Notes: generated by a model from the letters alone, not told the origin. Positions 1-6,328 are shown, counted from the stretch's first letter. The stretch: DNA of 14,935 nt from Omnitrophica WOR_2 bacterium RIFCSPLOWO2_12_FULL_51_8 (GCA_001805895.1 MHHD01000004.1:1-14935), one strand, 5' to 3'. Made by a program: numbers and translations.

Positions 1-842
1 ATCTCCGTGCCTATCCCCTTATCGGTAAATATTTCCAGCAGCAGGCCGTGCGGGGTGCGCGCGTCGATGATATGGGTTTTCTTCACCCCTGCGCCCAGGG
101 CATCGATACAGGCCTTGACCTTAGGGATCATCCCCTGCTGGATGATTTTATTCTCCATCAGGGCCTTTGCCTCTTTGGTGGTCAGGGTGGAAATAAAAGA
201 ACCCGGCTCATCCGCGTTACGCATGATCCCCTTAACGTTAGTGAGCAAAACTAATTTTTCCGCCTCTAACCTGGCGGCGATCTGTGCGGCGGCCTCATCG
301 GCATTGACATTATAAGTTTTTTTGTCCTTGCCGACGCCCATCGGCAGGATTACCGCTACCCTGTCTTTCTTTAAGGCCTCCAGTATCGGCTCCCGCCCTA
401 TCTCGGTGATCTGGCCGACTAAACCCAGGTCAATCTTTGCCTTTTTCTTCTCCACTTTTACGATGTCATCTTTGCCGTTCAAGCCAGCGGCGGGCGCGCC
501 CAGCTGATCCAACTCGCGCACGATCTGGTCGTTTAAGCTCTGCAATTCTTCTTCCACTATCTTTAAGGTCGCCTCGTCAGTCACGCGCATGCCGTCCACG
601 AAATCGGTTTTTCTTCCGGCAGAGCGCATGCGGCCGCTGATGTTCGGGCCCCCGCCGTGGACCAGGACGGCCCTCAGGCCGGTAAAATTAAGGAAGACGA
701 TGTCTTCCAGCACCCCCCTGCGGATTTTTTCTTCTCCCAGGATGCTGCCGCCGTATTTGATGACGATGACCTTCTTGTGGAACCTCTTTATATACGGCAG
801 CGCCTCAATCAGGACATCCGCCTTCTTGATCGCTTCTTCCAC
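1..842 (-). CDS. argB: Acetylglutamate kinase, C-terminus cut by window edge
   Basis: Phosphorylates N-acetyl-L-glutamate with ATP, the second step of arginine synthesis, in the cytosol. About 280 residues are visible. They include the N-terminal KYGGS phosphate-binding motif (residues 29-33), HGGGPNIS (62-69), FVDGMRVTDE (81-90) and, at the edge, HGLLLEIFTDKGIGTEI, which in the family lies close to the C-terminus, so perhaps 10-20 residues are missing. The start is a GTG at 842-840, directly after the argJ TAA with no spacer; a GGAG inside the last argJ codons sits about 9 bases upstream. I traced the frame through to base 1 without a stop or shift. It is the third gene of argC-argJ-argB and is probably translationally coupled to argJ. 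Confidence 0.95.
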   Translation of the reverse strand, partial: MEEAIKKADVLIEALPYIKRFHKKVIVIKYGGSILGEEKIRRGVLEDIVFLNFTGLRAVLVHGGGPNISGRMRSAGRKTDFVDGMRVTDEATLKIVEEELQSLNDQIVRELDQLGAPAAGLNGKDDIVKVEKKKAKIDLGLVGQITEIGREPILEALKKDRVAVILPMGVGKDKKTYNVNADEAAAQIAARLEAEKLVLLTNVKGIMRNADEPGSFISTLTTKEAKALMENKIIQQGMIPKVKACIDALGAGVKKTHIIDARTPHGLLLEIFTDKGIGTE

Positions 843-2006
843 TTAACTATACTCCGCGTTTATCTTAATGTACCTCGGGGCCAGATCCGCCGTATACACC
901 GTGCAGGAAAAATCCCCTTGGCCAAGGCTTACTGTAACATCGATTATTTTCCTCTTCAGGGGGCCCAGCTTGATCTTTAGATTTTCCTCGGACACCCTGA
1001 TGCCGCTTGCGCCCACCGCGGCGGCAATCCGGCCGAAGTTAGGGTTTTCTCCGTAAACGGCGGTTTTAAAAAGGTTGGAATTGGCAATTGCCAGCGCCGC
1101 TTTCCTGGCTTCGGCAAAATTAGGCGCCTGTGCCACTTTAACCTGGATGAACTTGCTGGCGCCTTCAGCGTCGGAGACGATCATTTTCGCCAGAGCAAGG
1201 CTGACCTTTTCTAACGCCTCGGAAAATAAAGCGAAATTTTTTCCTTTACCATTAATCAAGGTATTTTTGGCCGCGCCGTTGGCTAAAAGCATCACCGAAT
1301 CGTTAGTGCTCATGCAGCCGTCTACCGTAATGCAGTGAAAAGACTGCCTCGCCGCCGCCTCCAGCGCCCGCTTAAGCGCGCCGCTTGAGATATTGGCATC
1401 GGTAAAAATAAAACAAAGCATTGTCGCCCCTCGGCTGCGCTCGGGATAAACCATATCCGGAGCGATCATCCCGGCGCCCTTGGCCACCCCGCAGACCAAG
1501 ACCGGCTTTCCGCCGATGCTGATTTTCGCCGTTGCCTCTTTGCTAAAGGTATCGGTGGTAAAGATCGCCCGGGCAGCCGCGGCAATCCCCTGCCTTGACA
1601 AGCCGGAAACTAACTGCGGCAGACCTTGCCTAATCTTCCGCATGGCCATTTTTTTACCGATAATGCCGGTGGAGGCTAAAAGGATTTTCTCTTTTTTGAT
1701 TCCCAGCAGCTTAGCCAAAATAACCGCGGTATCTTCCGCGTCCCTGAGGCCCTGGGGCCCGGTAAAACAGTTGGCATTGCCGCTGTTGGCGATAACCGCC
1801 CGGAAATCCCTGCCTTTGCGCAGAAATTTTCTATTTACCTTGATCGGCGCCGCCTGTATTTTATTCACGGTAAACAGGCAGGCTGCTTTCGCCGGCGCCT
1901 CGGAATAAAATAAGGCTAAATCGAGCCTGCCGGATTTCTTTAATCCGCAGGCAATCCCGTTTGCCTTAAATCCCGGCGGCAATATTGCCTTTTTATATAC
2001 CTTCAT
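843..2006 (-). CDS. argJ: Bifunctional ornithine acetyltransferase / N-acetylglutamate synthase
   Basis: Moves the acetyl group from N-acetylornithine to glutamate (cyclic arginine pathway) and may also make N-acetylglutamate from acetyl-CoA. The 387-residue ORF shows NSGNANCFTG near residue 74, ASTGIIG, KGAGMIAPDM (176-185) and the self-cleavage motif ATML, with the predicted nucleophile Thr195. In the family the MIAPxM and ATML blocks are contiguous. Here eight residues, VYPERSRG (186-193), separate them and are encoded by a repeat-like 24-base insert. Family members cleave themselves between Ala and Thr into alpha and beta chains, so the insert would become the tail of the alpha chain. The ATG overlaps the argC stop (TAATG). 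Loss of activity cannot be excluded, but the rest of the protein is intact. Confidence 0.95.
   Translation of the reverse strand: MKVYKKAILPPGFKANGIACGLKKSGRLDLALFYSEAPAKAACLFTVNKIQAAPIKVNRKFLRKGRDFRAVIANSGNANCFTGPQGLRDAEDTAVILAKLLGIKKEKILLASTGIIGKKMAMRKIRQGLPQLVSGLSRQGIAAAARAIFTTDTFSKEATAKISIGGKPVLVCGVAKGAGMIAPDMVYPERSRGATMLCFIFTDANISSGALKRALEAAARQSFHCITVDGCMSTNDSVMLLANGAAKNTLINGKGKNFALFSEALEKVSLALAKMIVSDAEGASKFIQVKVAQAPNFAEARKAALAIANSNLFKTAVYGENPNFGRIAAAVGASGIRVSEENLKIKLGPLKRKIIDVTVSLGQGDFSCTVYTADLAPRYIKINAEYS
1428..1451 (-). repeat. 24-base repeat insert inside argJ
   Basis: Read on the minus strand, the insert encodes VYPERSRG between the conserved Met185 and Ala194 of ArgJ. Its core CCCGAGCGCAGCCGAGGG matches the pattern CCCGAGC-N(3-4)-CCGAGGG, which is also found on the opposite strand inside argC (2284-2300). 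It is exactly eight codons, so the frame is kept. Peptides such as PERSR from this kind of GC-rich interspersed repeat occur in many environmental genomes; that is recollection rather than a search result. Confidence 0.75.
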
Positions 2007-3076
2007 TATAATAATGCTGTTTCTTCAGGGAAGCCGCACATAATATTCATATTCTGCACTGCCTGGCCTGCCGCCCCCTTAAGCAGGTTATCGATCGCCG
2101 CGATGATGATGACGCTGTCGCCGCAATCTTTTATGCCGATATCGCAAAAATTGGTTCCTGCGACATCCTTGATCCGCGGGAAGTCGCCCTCTTCCCGGAT
2201 CCTCACAAACGGCTCTTTCTGATAGAATCTTTTATATAACTTTATTAAGTTTTGCGCTTTACGCTGCTTGCCCCGAGCAGAGCCCCGAGCTTGCCGAGGG
2301 ACGCCGCCGAAGGGTGCGCTTTGCGCTCTCTTTACATAGATCGTCTCTAAAATCCCCCGGCTTAACGGCAATAAGTGCGGCACAAAAGTCACCTTTATTT
2401 TTTTGCCCGCTAATTTGGAAAGTTCCTGGTCGATCTCCGGCGCGTGCTGATGGAAATTTACTTTGTAGGCCCTGAAATCCTCATTTATTTCCGAGAACAA
2501 AAAACCTTCCGCCAGTTTTCTCCCTGCGCCGGTTACTCCGGATTTGGCGTCAATGATCACCGCGCCGGTTTCCGCCAGGCCTAAAGCCAATAGCGGCGAC
2601 AAGGCCAGGATGCCTGCCGTCGGATAACAGCCGGGGTTAGCCACCAGCCGGGCGCTTTTGATTTTGGCGCGGTAGATTTCCGGCAGCCCGTAAACCGCTT
2701 CGCTCAGGCGCCCGCTATCCGTATGCTTGAGCTGATAGAATTTCTCATAGACCTTGGCGTCTTTTAACCGATAATCCGCGCTCAGATCAATTACCCGCTT
2801 GCCCGCGCTCAATAATTTCGGGGCGATCCGCAGGGAGACCGTATGCGGCAGGGCCAAAAATACCAGGTCGCAGGTATTATTGATCTTCTTTATATCGGGC
2901 TCGGCGCAGACCAGATCAATCCTGCCAGCAAACTTGGGAAAGAACTTGCCTATCGGCCGCGGCTGATCTATCTTTGCGGAAATATCCGCAAGGCGCGCTC
3001 CCGGGTGTTTAAGCAGGATGCCGATCAATTCTTCGCCGGCATAGCCGGTCGCGCCGATGATTCCTACGTTAACCAT
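2006..3076 (-). CDS. argC: N-acetyl-gamma-glutamyl-phosphate reductase
   Basis: NADPH-dependent reductase making N-acetylglutamate semialdehyde, the third arginine step. The 356-residue protein has the N-terminal Rossmann motif GIIGATGYAGEEL, the catalytic-Cys motif NPGCYPTAGILAL (near residue 150), KSGVTGAGR, the active-site region FHQHAPEI, and the C-terminal DNLLKGAAGQAVQNMNI. It is slightly longer than the usual 340-345 residues because of an Arg/Gly-rich stretch at about residues 250-272, between IYVK and LIKLYKRFY, encoded by repeat DNA. The ATG at 3076-3074 follows a GAGGG ribosome-binding site (3086-3090) with a 9-base spacer. It is first in its operon, with its own promoter after the rpsI terminator. 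Confidence 0.95.
   Translation of the reverse strand: MVNVGIIGATGYAGEELIGILLKHPGARLADISAKIDQPRPIGKFFPKFAGRIDLVCAEPDIKKINNTCDLVFLALPHTVSLRIAPKLLSAGKRVIDLSADYRLKDAKVYEKFYQLKHTDSGRLSEAVYGLPEIYRAKIKSARLVANPGCYPTAGILALSPLLALGLAETGAVIIDAKSGVTGAGRKLAEGFLFSEINEDFRAYKVNFHQHAPEIDQELSKLAGKKIKVTFVPHLLPLSRGILETIYVKRAQSAPFGGVPRQARGSARGKQRKAQNLIKLYKRFYQKEPFVRIREEGDFPRIKDVAGTNFCDIGIKDCGDSVIIIAAIDNLLKGAAGQAVQNMNIMCGFPEETALL
2270..2314 (-). repeat. Palindromic GC-rich repeat insert inside argC
   Basis: About 45 bases encode PFGGVPRQARGSARG (residues 255-269) in a loop where homologues have a short, charged, non-conserved segment. On the plus strand it holds two copies of GCCCCGAGC, and the unit CCCCGAGCTTGCCGAGGG resembles the argJ insert read from the other strand. 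The octamer TGCGCTTT occurs on both sides (2253-2260 and 2315-2322). The exact borders of the insertion are uncertain. Confidence 0.7.
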
Positions 3077-3103
3077 ATCGTATAGCCCTCATATAATATA
3101 TCC

Positions 3104-3132
3104 AGTTTAAGCTAAAAAATATGCTGCGTCAA
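3104..3132 (-). promoter_or_regulatory. Predicted sigma70-type promoter for argC-argJ-argB
   Basis: On the minus strand, TTGACG (3132-3127) is separated by 17 bases from TAAACT (3109-3104). This lies just after the rpsI terminator and about 28 bases ahead of the argC ATG, leaving a short leader with GAGGG as ribosome-binding site. No ARG-box could be recognised with confidence. Confidence 0.55.
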
Positions 3133-3151
3133 GCTTTTTCTCGTCGGTAAA

Positions 3152-3180
3152 TAAAAAAGTCCCGCCTCACTAAGCGGGAC
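3152..3180 (-). terminator. Intrinsic terminator after rplM-rpsI
   Basis: On the minus strand a perfect 7-bp GC-rich stem (GTCCCGC / GCGGGAC, 3180-3174 with 3165-3159) has an 8-base loop and is followed by six T residues (3158-3153). It lies about 75 bases past the rpsI stop and before the argC promoter, separating the ribosomal from the arginine transcript. Confidence 0.9.
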
Positions 3181-3211
3181 CTAAGGATAACTATAGGTTT
3201 CTAAAATTTCT

Positions 3212-3255
3212 AAAATCTGTGTAATCTATATCTTTTAATCTGTGTAATCTGTGAT
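3212..3255. repeat. AT-rich tandem repeat, unit near AATCTGTGT
   Basis: Two copies of AATCTGTGTAATCT (3214-3227 and 3237-3250) plus degenerate units (AATCTATAT, AATCTGTG) fill the stretch directly after the rpsI stop codon. The same motif forms an inverted pair between truA and asd (4922-4971). The unit period is about 9 bases. No function can be read from it. Confidence 0.8.
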
Positions 3256-3651
3256 TTATCTCTTAGTCCACTGGAAGCGTTTACGCGCTCCTTTTTGGCC
3301 GTATTTCTTGCGCTCCTTGGCGCGGGGATCGCGGGTTAAGTAACCCTGCTTGCGCAGCAGGTCCTTAAGCCCGGGCTCCGCGATTAGCAGGGCGCGGGAA
3401 ATACCCAGCCTCAAGGCGCCTGCCTGTCCGGTAAGGCCTCCGCCGCTGATTTTAGCAATTATGTCGAATTTATCGCTATTACCGGTTGCCGCCAGCGGCT
3501 GTTTTACCACAATCCTGTCGGTCTCGCGCAGGAAATACCGTTCGATGGGCCGGCCGTTAATCGTGAATCCGCCTTTGCCGGGAATAATTTCCACCCTGGC
3601 CACTGATTCCTTGCGCCTGCCTAATGCCGAATATTTATTGGCCGCTTCCAT
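3256..3651 (-). CDS. rpsI: 30S ribosomal protein S9
   Basis: Small-subunit ribosomal protein whose C-terminal tail reaches the P-site tRNA. The 131-residue protein shows the family start YSALGRRKESVARVEIIPGKG, the central GGGLTGQAGALRLGISRAL, and the basic tail ending in FQWTKR; the terminal Lys-Arg is the conserved tRNA-contacting end. The ATG follows the rplM TAA directly, with GGAG inside the end of rplM as the likely ribosome-binding site, so the two are co-translated. Length is normal for bacterial S9. Confidence 0.97.
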   Translation of the reverse strand: MEAANKYSALGRRKESVARVEIIPGKGGFTINGRPIERYFLRETDRIVVKQPLAATGNSDKFDIIAKISGGGLTGQAGALRLGISRALLIAEPGLKDLLRKQGYLTRDPRAKERKKYGQKGARKRFQWTKR

Positions 3652-4086
3652 TTATTTTATCTCCAGAACGGCCGGGCTCTGCGCCGCGTGCCGGTGTTTA
3701 TCATCGGAATACACCTTTAATTTTTTGATCAAATCCCTGCCCAATGGGCCCGCGGGAAGCATCCGCTGCACCGCTAACCTGATCACTGTTTCCGGATGCT
3801 TAGCAAGCATAGTCTCTAAAGCCACTTCCCTTAAGCCGCCCGGGTAACCTGAATACCGCCGGTAGAGCTTCTGCCGAAGCTTCCTGCCGGTAACCCGGAT
3901 TTTTGCGGCATTAATCACAATCACCCCGTCTCCGGTATCCAGATGCGGGGTGAATATCGGTTTGTGCTTGCCCCTTAAAACCCCGGCTACCTTAGCCGCC
4001 AGCCGGCCCAGTATCTTACCATTAGCGTCCACCAGATACCATTGCCGTTTGATATCCTCTTTTTTGGCTACGTAGGTTTTTCTCAT
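3652..4086 (-). CDS. rplM: 50S ribosomal protein L13
   Basis: Early-assembly protein of the large subunit that binds 23S rRNA. The 144-residue protein begins MRKTYVAKKEDIKRQWYLVD, followed by GKILGRLAAKVAGVLRGKHKP, GDGVIVINAAKIRVTG, YRRYSGYPGGLREVALE and the conserved AVQRMLPAGPLGR. The L13-S9 pair is the usual bacterial operon. The ATG has no Shine-Dalgarno sequence, and a near-consensus -10 box ends only 10 bases upstream, so the message may be leaderless or nearly so. The N-terminus aligns with family starts, which makes a different start unlikely. Confidence 0.97.
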   Translation of the reverse strand: MRKTYVAKKEDIKRQWYLVDANGKILGRLAAKVAGVLRGKHKPIFTPHLDTGDGVIVINAAKIRVTGRKLRQKLYRRYSGYPGGLREVALETMLAKHPETVIRLAVQRMLPAGPLGRDLIKKLKVYSDDKHRHAAQSPAVLEIK

Positions 4087-4096
4087 AAGGGGTAAA

Positions 4097-4124
4097 AGTA
4101 TAACACAATTTTAACCCAAGTCAA
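4097..4124 (-). promoter_or_regulatory. Strong sigma70-type promoter for rplM-rpsI
   Basis: Minus-strand TTGACT (4124-4119) and TATACT (4102-4097) are separated by 16 bases in the 60-base gap between truA and rplM. Both hexamers match consensus at five of six positions. Initiation 6-8 bases past the -10 box would give a leader of only about 2-5 bases. Confidence 0.75.
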
Positions 4125-4146
4125 ATATTTTTTGCGAAAACATTAC

Positions 4147-4905
4147 TTAATAATTAACCCTGATCAGATACAACCCGTTAGCCGGGGCAGTGGGGCCGGC
4201 TGAGCTTCTATCCTTAGTCAGGAGAATCTTTTTTAATGAGCCGCTTCCTATTTTCTTGCGGCCGACTTCCAAGAGCGTGCCGACAATATTCCTGGCCATA
4301 TTGTAAAGAAAGCCGTCTGCCTCTATTTCGACTGCGATCAATCTATAGCGTTTAGCGTATAGCGGATAGCGTATAGTTGAAACAGAAATTTTTTTAATTT
4401 TCTTGATGGTATTTTTTGCGCCCGAATGGCTGGCGCAGAACGAACGGAAGTCGTGCCTGCCTTGCAGATAGCGCGCCGCCTGGCGCATGAGTTGAATAGA
4501 TAAAGGATAAGGATAAAAATATGCCCGATTCCTTAAAAATGCCGACGGGTATCTTTGGTTTAATATCAGGTATTGATAGGCTTTGGAGCGGGCAGAAAAA
4601 CGGCTGTGGAAATCAAGTCCTGCCTCTTTGGCCCGGGTAATCACAATATCATCTGGCAATACCGCGTTAAGGGCCCTCTGTAATTTTTCCGCCGGGATTG
4701 CTGAGCCGGTCGTGAAATTGGCGACCTGAAACAATGCATGCACGCCGGCATCAGTGCGGCCTGAGGCAATCAGTTTAACTTTTTCTTGCAGGATTTTACG
4801 GAGGGCTGCTTCTATTGTTTTCTGGATTGATGGCTGATAATTCTGTATTTGCCATCCGCAGTAGGCAGCGCCGTCATATTCTATTTCCAGTTTAATATTA
4901 CGCAT
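4147..4905 (-). CDS. truA: tRNA pseudouridine(38-40) synthase
   Basis: Makes pseudouridine at positions 38-40 of the tRNA anticodon arm. The 252-residue protein has the catalytic motif ASGRTDAGVHALFQVANF with Asp52, FHSRFSARSKAYQYLI, HDFRSFCASHSG and FLYNMARNIVGTLLEVG, in the family order. Between KKISVS and LIAVEIEADGF the family usually has only a few residues. Here TIRYPLYAKRYR (about 177-188) is encoded by a 7-base tandem repeat that also occurs around the four-helix-bundle gene. The start ATG matches family starts (MRNIKLEIEYDG), but no Shine-Dalgarno is visible. It follows asd after a 77-base repeat-bearing gap. Confidence 0.95.
   Translation of the reverse strand: MRNIKLEIEYDGAAYCGWQIQNYQPSIQKTIEAALRKILQEKVKLIASGRTDAGVHALFQVANFTTGSAIPAEKLQRALNAVLPDDIVITRAKEAGLDFHSRFSARSKAYQYLILNQRYPSAFLRNRAYFYPYPLSIQLMRQAARYLQGRHDFRSFCASHSGAKNTIKKIKKISVSTIRYPLYAKRYRLIAVEIEADGFLYNMARNIVGTLLEVGRKKIGSGSLKKILLTKDRSSAGPTAPANGLYLIRVNY
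4343..4376 (-). repeat. Heptamer repeat (NNTAGCG) inside truA
   Basis: On the plus strand the heptamers TATAGCG, TTTAGCG, TATAGCG, GATAGCG and a partial TATAG run in tandem inside the truA frame. Bases 4352-4372 are identical to 8287-8307 beside leuD, so this is the same interspersed family in a coding position. Read in truA it gives a Tyr/Arg-rich peptide of about 11-12 residues in a surface-loop position. Confidence 0.85.
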
Positions 4906-4916
4906 TAAACAAGATC

Positions 4917-4971
4917 AAAAAGATTACACAGATTTGGGTATAGATTACATAGATTATTAATCTGTGTAATC
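4917..4971. repeat. Inverted GATTACACAGATT repeat between asd and truA
   Basis: Perfect 13-base arms, GATTACACAGATT (4922-4934) and AATCTGTGTAATC (4959-4971), flank a 24-base loop that holds another degenerate copy. This is the same family as the tract after rpsI. On the minus strand the second arm is followed by five T residues (4921-4917), so it could act as a weak terminator after asd. The stem is AT-rich and the loop long, so I call it a repeat rather than a terminator. Confidence 0.7.
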
Positions 4972-4982
4972 ATAAATTTATT

Positions 4983-6011
4983 TTAAAGAGCAATAACGCA
5001 TTCAGCGATCTGTACCGCGTTAGTGGCTGCCCCCTTGCGCAGGTTATCCGCCACCACCCACAGCCATAAGCCGTGTTTGACAAAGCAATCTTGGCGGATG
5101 CGGCCGATAAAAACCTCGTCTTTACCCTCTACGTCTTTGGGCATGGGGTAGAGGTTATTTTTAGGGTCGTCAACGACGATGACACCGGTGGCCTGGCTTA
5201 ATATTGCCCGCGCCTTTTGCGCCGAGATGGGCTTTGCGGTCTCAATGTAGACAGACTCGGAATGCCCGGTCCTTACCGGGACCCGCACGGTAGTGGCGGA
5301 AATTTTTATTTTATCGTCGTGCATAATCTTATGGGTTTCCCTGACTAACTTCCCCTCTTCGCTGGTAAATTCGCCCTCCGCGAAACCGCCGATATGCGGG
5401 AATACGTTAAAACTTAACTGCTGCGGCAGCGCTCGTTTAGATGACAGATTAGAGATATCAGATTCTGACCCATGACCCCTTGAAGCTATCTCTTCCGTCT
5501 CTCGCCACAGCTGTTCCACCGCACCCCTCCCTGCCCCAGAAGCAGCCTGCAGGGTAGTCACTATGATCCTTTTGATGCCTGCCTTTTTATAAATCGGCCA
5601 GAGGGCAACGGCCATCTGGATGGTTGAACAATTGGGGTTGGCGATAATTCCTTTATGTTTTTTTACGTCTCCGGGGTTGACTTCCGGGACCACCAGAGGC
5701 ACTTTGGGATCCATGCGGAAATCCGCGCCGTTATCAATCACCACTGCCCCTCTCTTTACTGCCTCCGGGGCATAAGCCACTGCCGCGCCTTTTTCTCCTT
5801 CGGTGCCGGCAAATAAGGCGATCTCGATGCCGTCAAAGCCCTGCGGGGCGATCGGCTGCACCGCGTATTTCCGGCCGTCCACTTCGATATCCCGGGCCGA
5901 GCGGGCAAATACGCGCAAGCTCCCTACGGGAAAATTCCGCTGCCGCAATACCCGCAGCATCTCGATGCCGACAGCTCCCACGCCAATAACCGCAACATTA
6001 TATTTTTTCAT
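4983..6011 (-). CDS. asd: Aspartate-semialdehyde dehydrogenase
   Basis: NADPH-dependent reduction of aspartyl phosphate to aspartate semialdehyde, the branch to lysine/diaminopimelate, threonine and methionine. The 342-residue protein has the N-terminal VIGVGAVGIEMLRVL nucleotide-binding motif, the catalytic Cys128 in NPNCST, LQAASGAGRGAVEQL, RVPVRTGHSESVYIE and the C-terminal DNLRKGAATNAVQIAE. Residues 178-191, RGHGSESDISNLSS, are encoded by a six-unit heptamer tract in the variable stretch before LSFNVFPHIGGF. The ATG overlaps the upstream nucleotidyltransferase stop (ATGA), so translation is probably coupled. Confidence 0.96.
   Translation of the reverse strand: MKKYNVAVIGVGAVGIEMLRVLRQRNFPVGSLRVFARSARDIEVDGRKYAVQPIAPQGFDGIEIALFAGTEGEKGAAVAYAPEAVKRGAVVIDNGADFRMDPKVPLVVPEVNPGDVKKHKGIIANPNCSTIQMAVALWPIYKKAGIKRIIVTTLQAASGAGRGAVEQLWRETEEIASRGHGSESDISNLSSKRALPQQLSFNVFPHIGGFAEGEFTSEEGKLVRETHKIMHDDKIKISATTVRVPVRTGHSESVYIETAKPISAQKARAILSQATGVIVVDDPKNNLYPMPKDVEGKDEVFIGRIRQDCFVKHGLWLWVVADNLRKGAATNAVQIAECVIAL
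5439..5480 (-). repeat. Six-unit heptamer tract inside asd
   Basis: The plus strand divides exactly into six 7-base units: AGATGAC, AGATTAG, AGATATC, AGATTCT, GACCCAT and GACCCCT. Forty-two bases equal 14 codons, and the tract begins on a codon boundary, so the frame is kept (residues 178-191). The composition and period differ from the flanking coding sequence. It resembles interspersed 'TGACCCATGACC' tracts of environmental genomes, which is recollection only. Confidence 0.7.
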
Positions 6012-6328
6012 TGTCCAAATAAAATATTTTCGGTGATTACGTAGTTAACCCCACTTGATATACGCCTGCCAATCACAGGTTTCAAGGCGCTTTTCATTAC
6101 CAAATCCACTCTTTTCCCCAGAATCTCACTTAAAAATTCCTCTAACGCCATAAACTTAAGAAAACTTGGTATCTCATCAAAATCTACAAGTATATCTATA
6201 TCGCTCCTCTTTTTCTGCTCTCCCCTTACCCAAGAGCCAAAAATCCCTATCTCTTTGACCTTAAATTCACCCTGTATATCCTGCTTATGATTTGAAAGCA
6301 ATTTTTCTATTTCTTTGATGGATGTCAT
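6008..6328 (-). CDS. MNT-type minimal nucleotidyltransferase (orphan)
   Basis: A 106-residue protein with the polymerase-beta-like signature GSWVRG (31-36) followed by SDIDILVDF with Asp43 and Asp45, and a third acidic residue at Asp75 in GKRVDLV. Family members of this size (MntA antitoxins) usually sit beside a HEPN toxin, which they inactivate by adding AMP groups. No HEPN gene is next to it: asd follows with a 4-base overlap and a 19-codon ORF precedes, also with ATGA overlap. The catalytic residues look complete, so it may be active. Whether it is a stranded antitoxin or has another substrate cannot be told. It has no own Shine-Dalgarno. Confidence 0.88.
   Translation of the reverse strand: MTSIKEIEKLLSNHKQDIQGEFKVKEIGIFGSWVRGEQKKRSDIDILVDFDEIPSFLKFMALEEFLSEILGKRVDLVMKSALKPVIGRRISSGVNYVITENILFGQ

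Noticed and set aside
7..980. Several plus-strand ORFs opposite argB and argJ
   Set aside because: They lie antisense to clear family-matching genes, have no recognisable motifs and no ribosome-binding sites; they are shadows of the minus-strand coding sequence.
2253..2322. TGCGCTTT octamers flanking the argC insert read as a target-site duplication
   Set aside because: The two copies are 62 bases apart, which would shift the frame if the insertion were simple, and nearby sequence is rich in GCGC, so chance is plausible.
3212..3255. CRISPR array
   Set aside because: Units are only about 9 bases long with no spacers of constant length, and no cas genes are present.
4917..4971. Intrinsic terminator between asd and truA
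   Set aside because: A T-run follows the second arm, but the stem is AT-rich and the loop 24 bases, and the sequence belongs to a repeat family; termination is possible but not supported.
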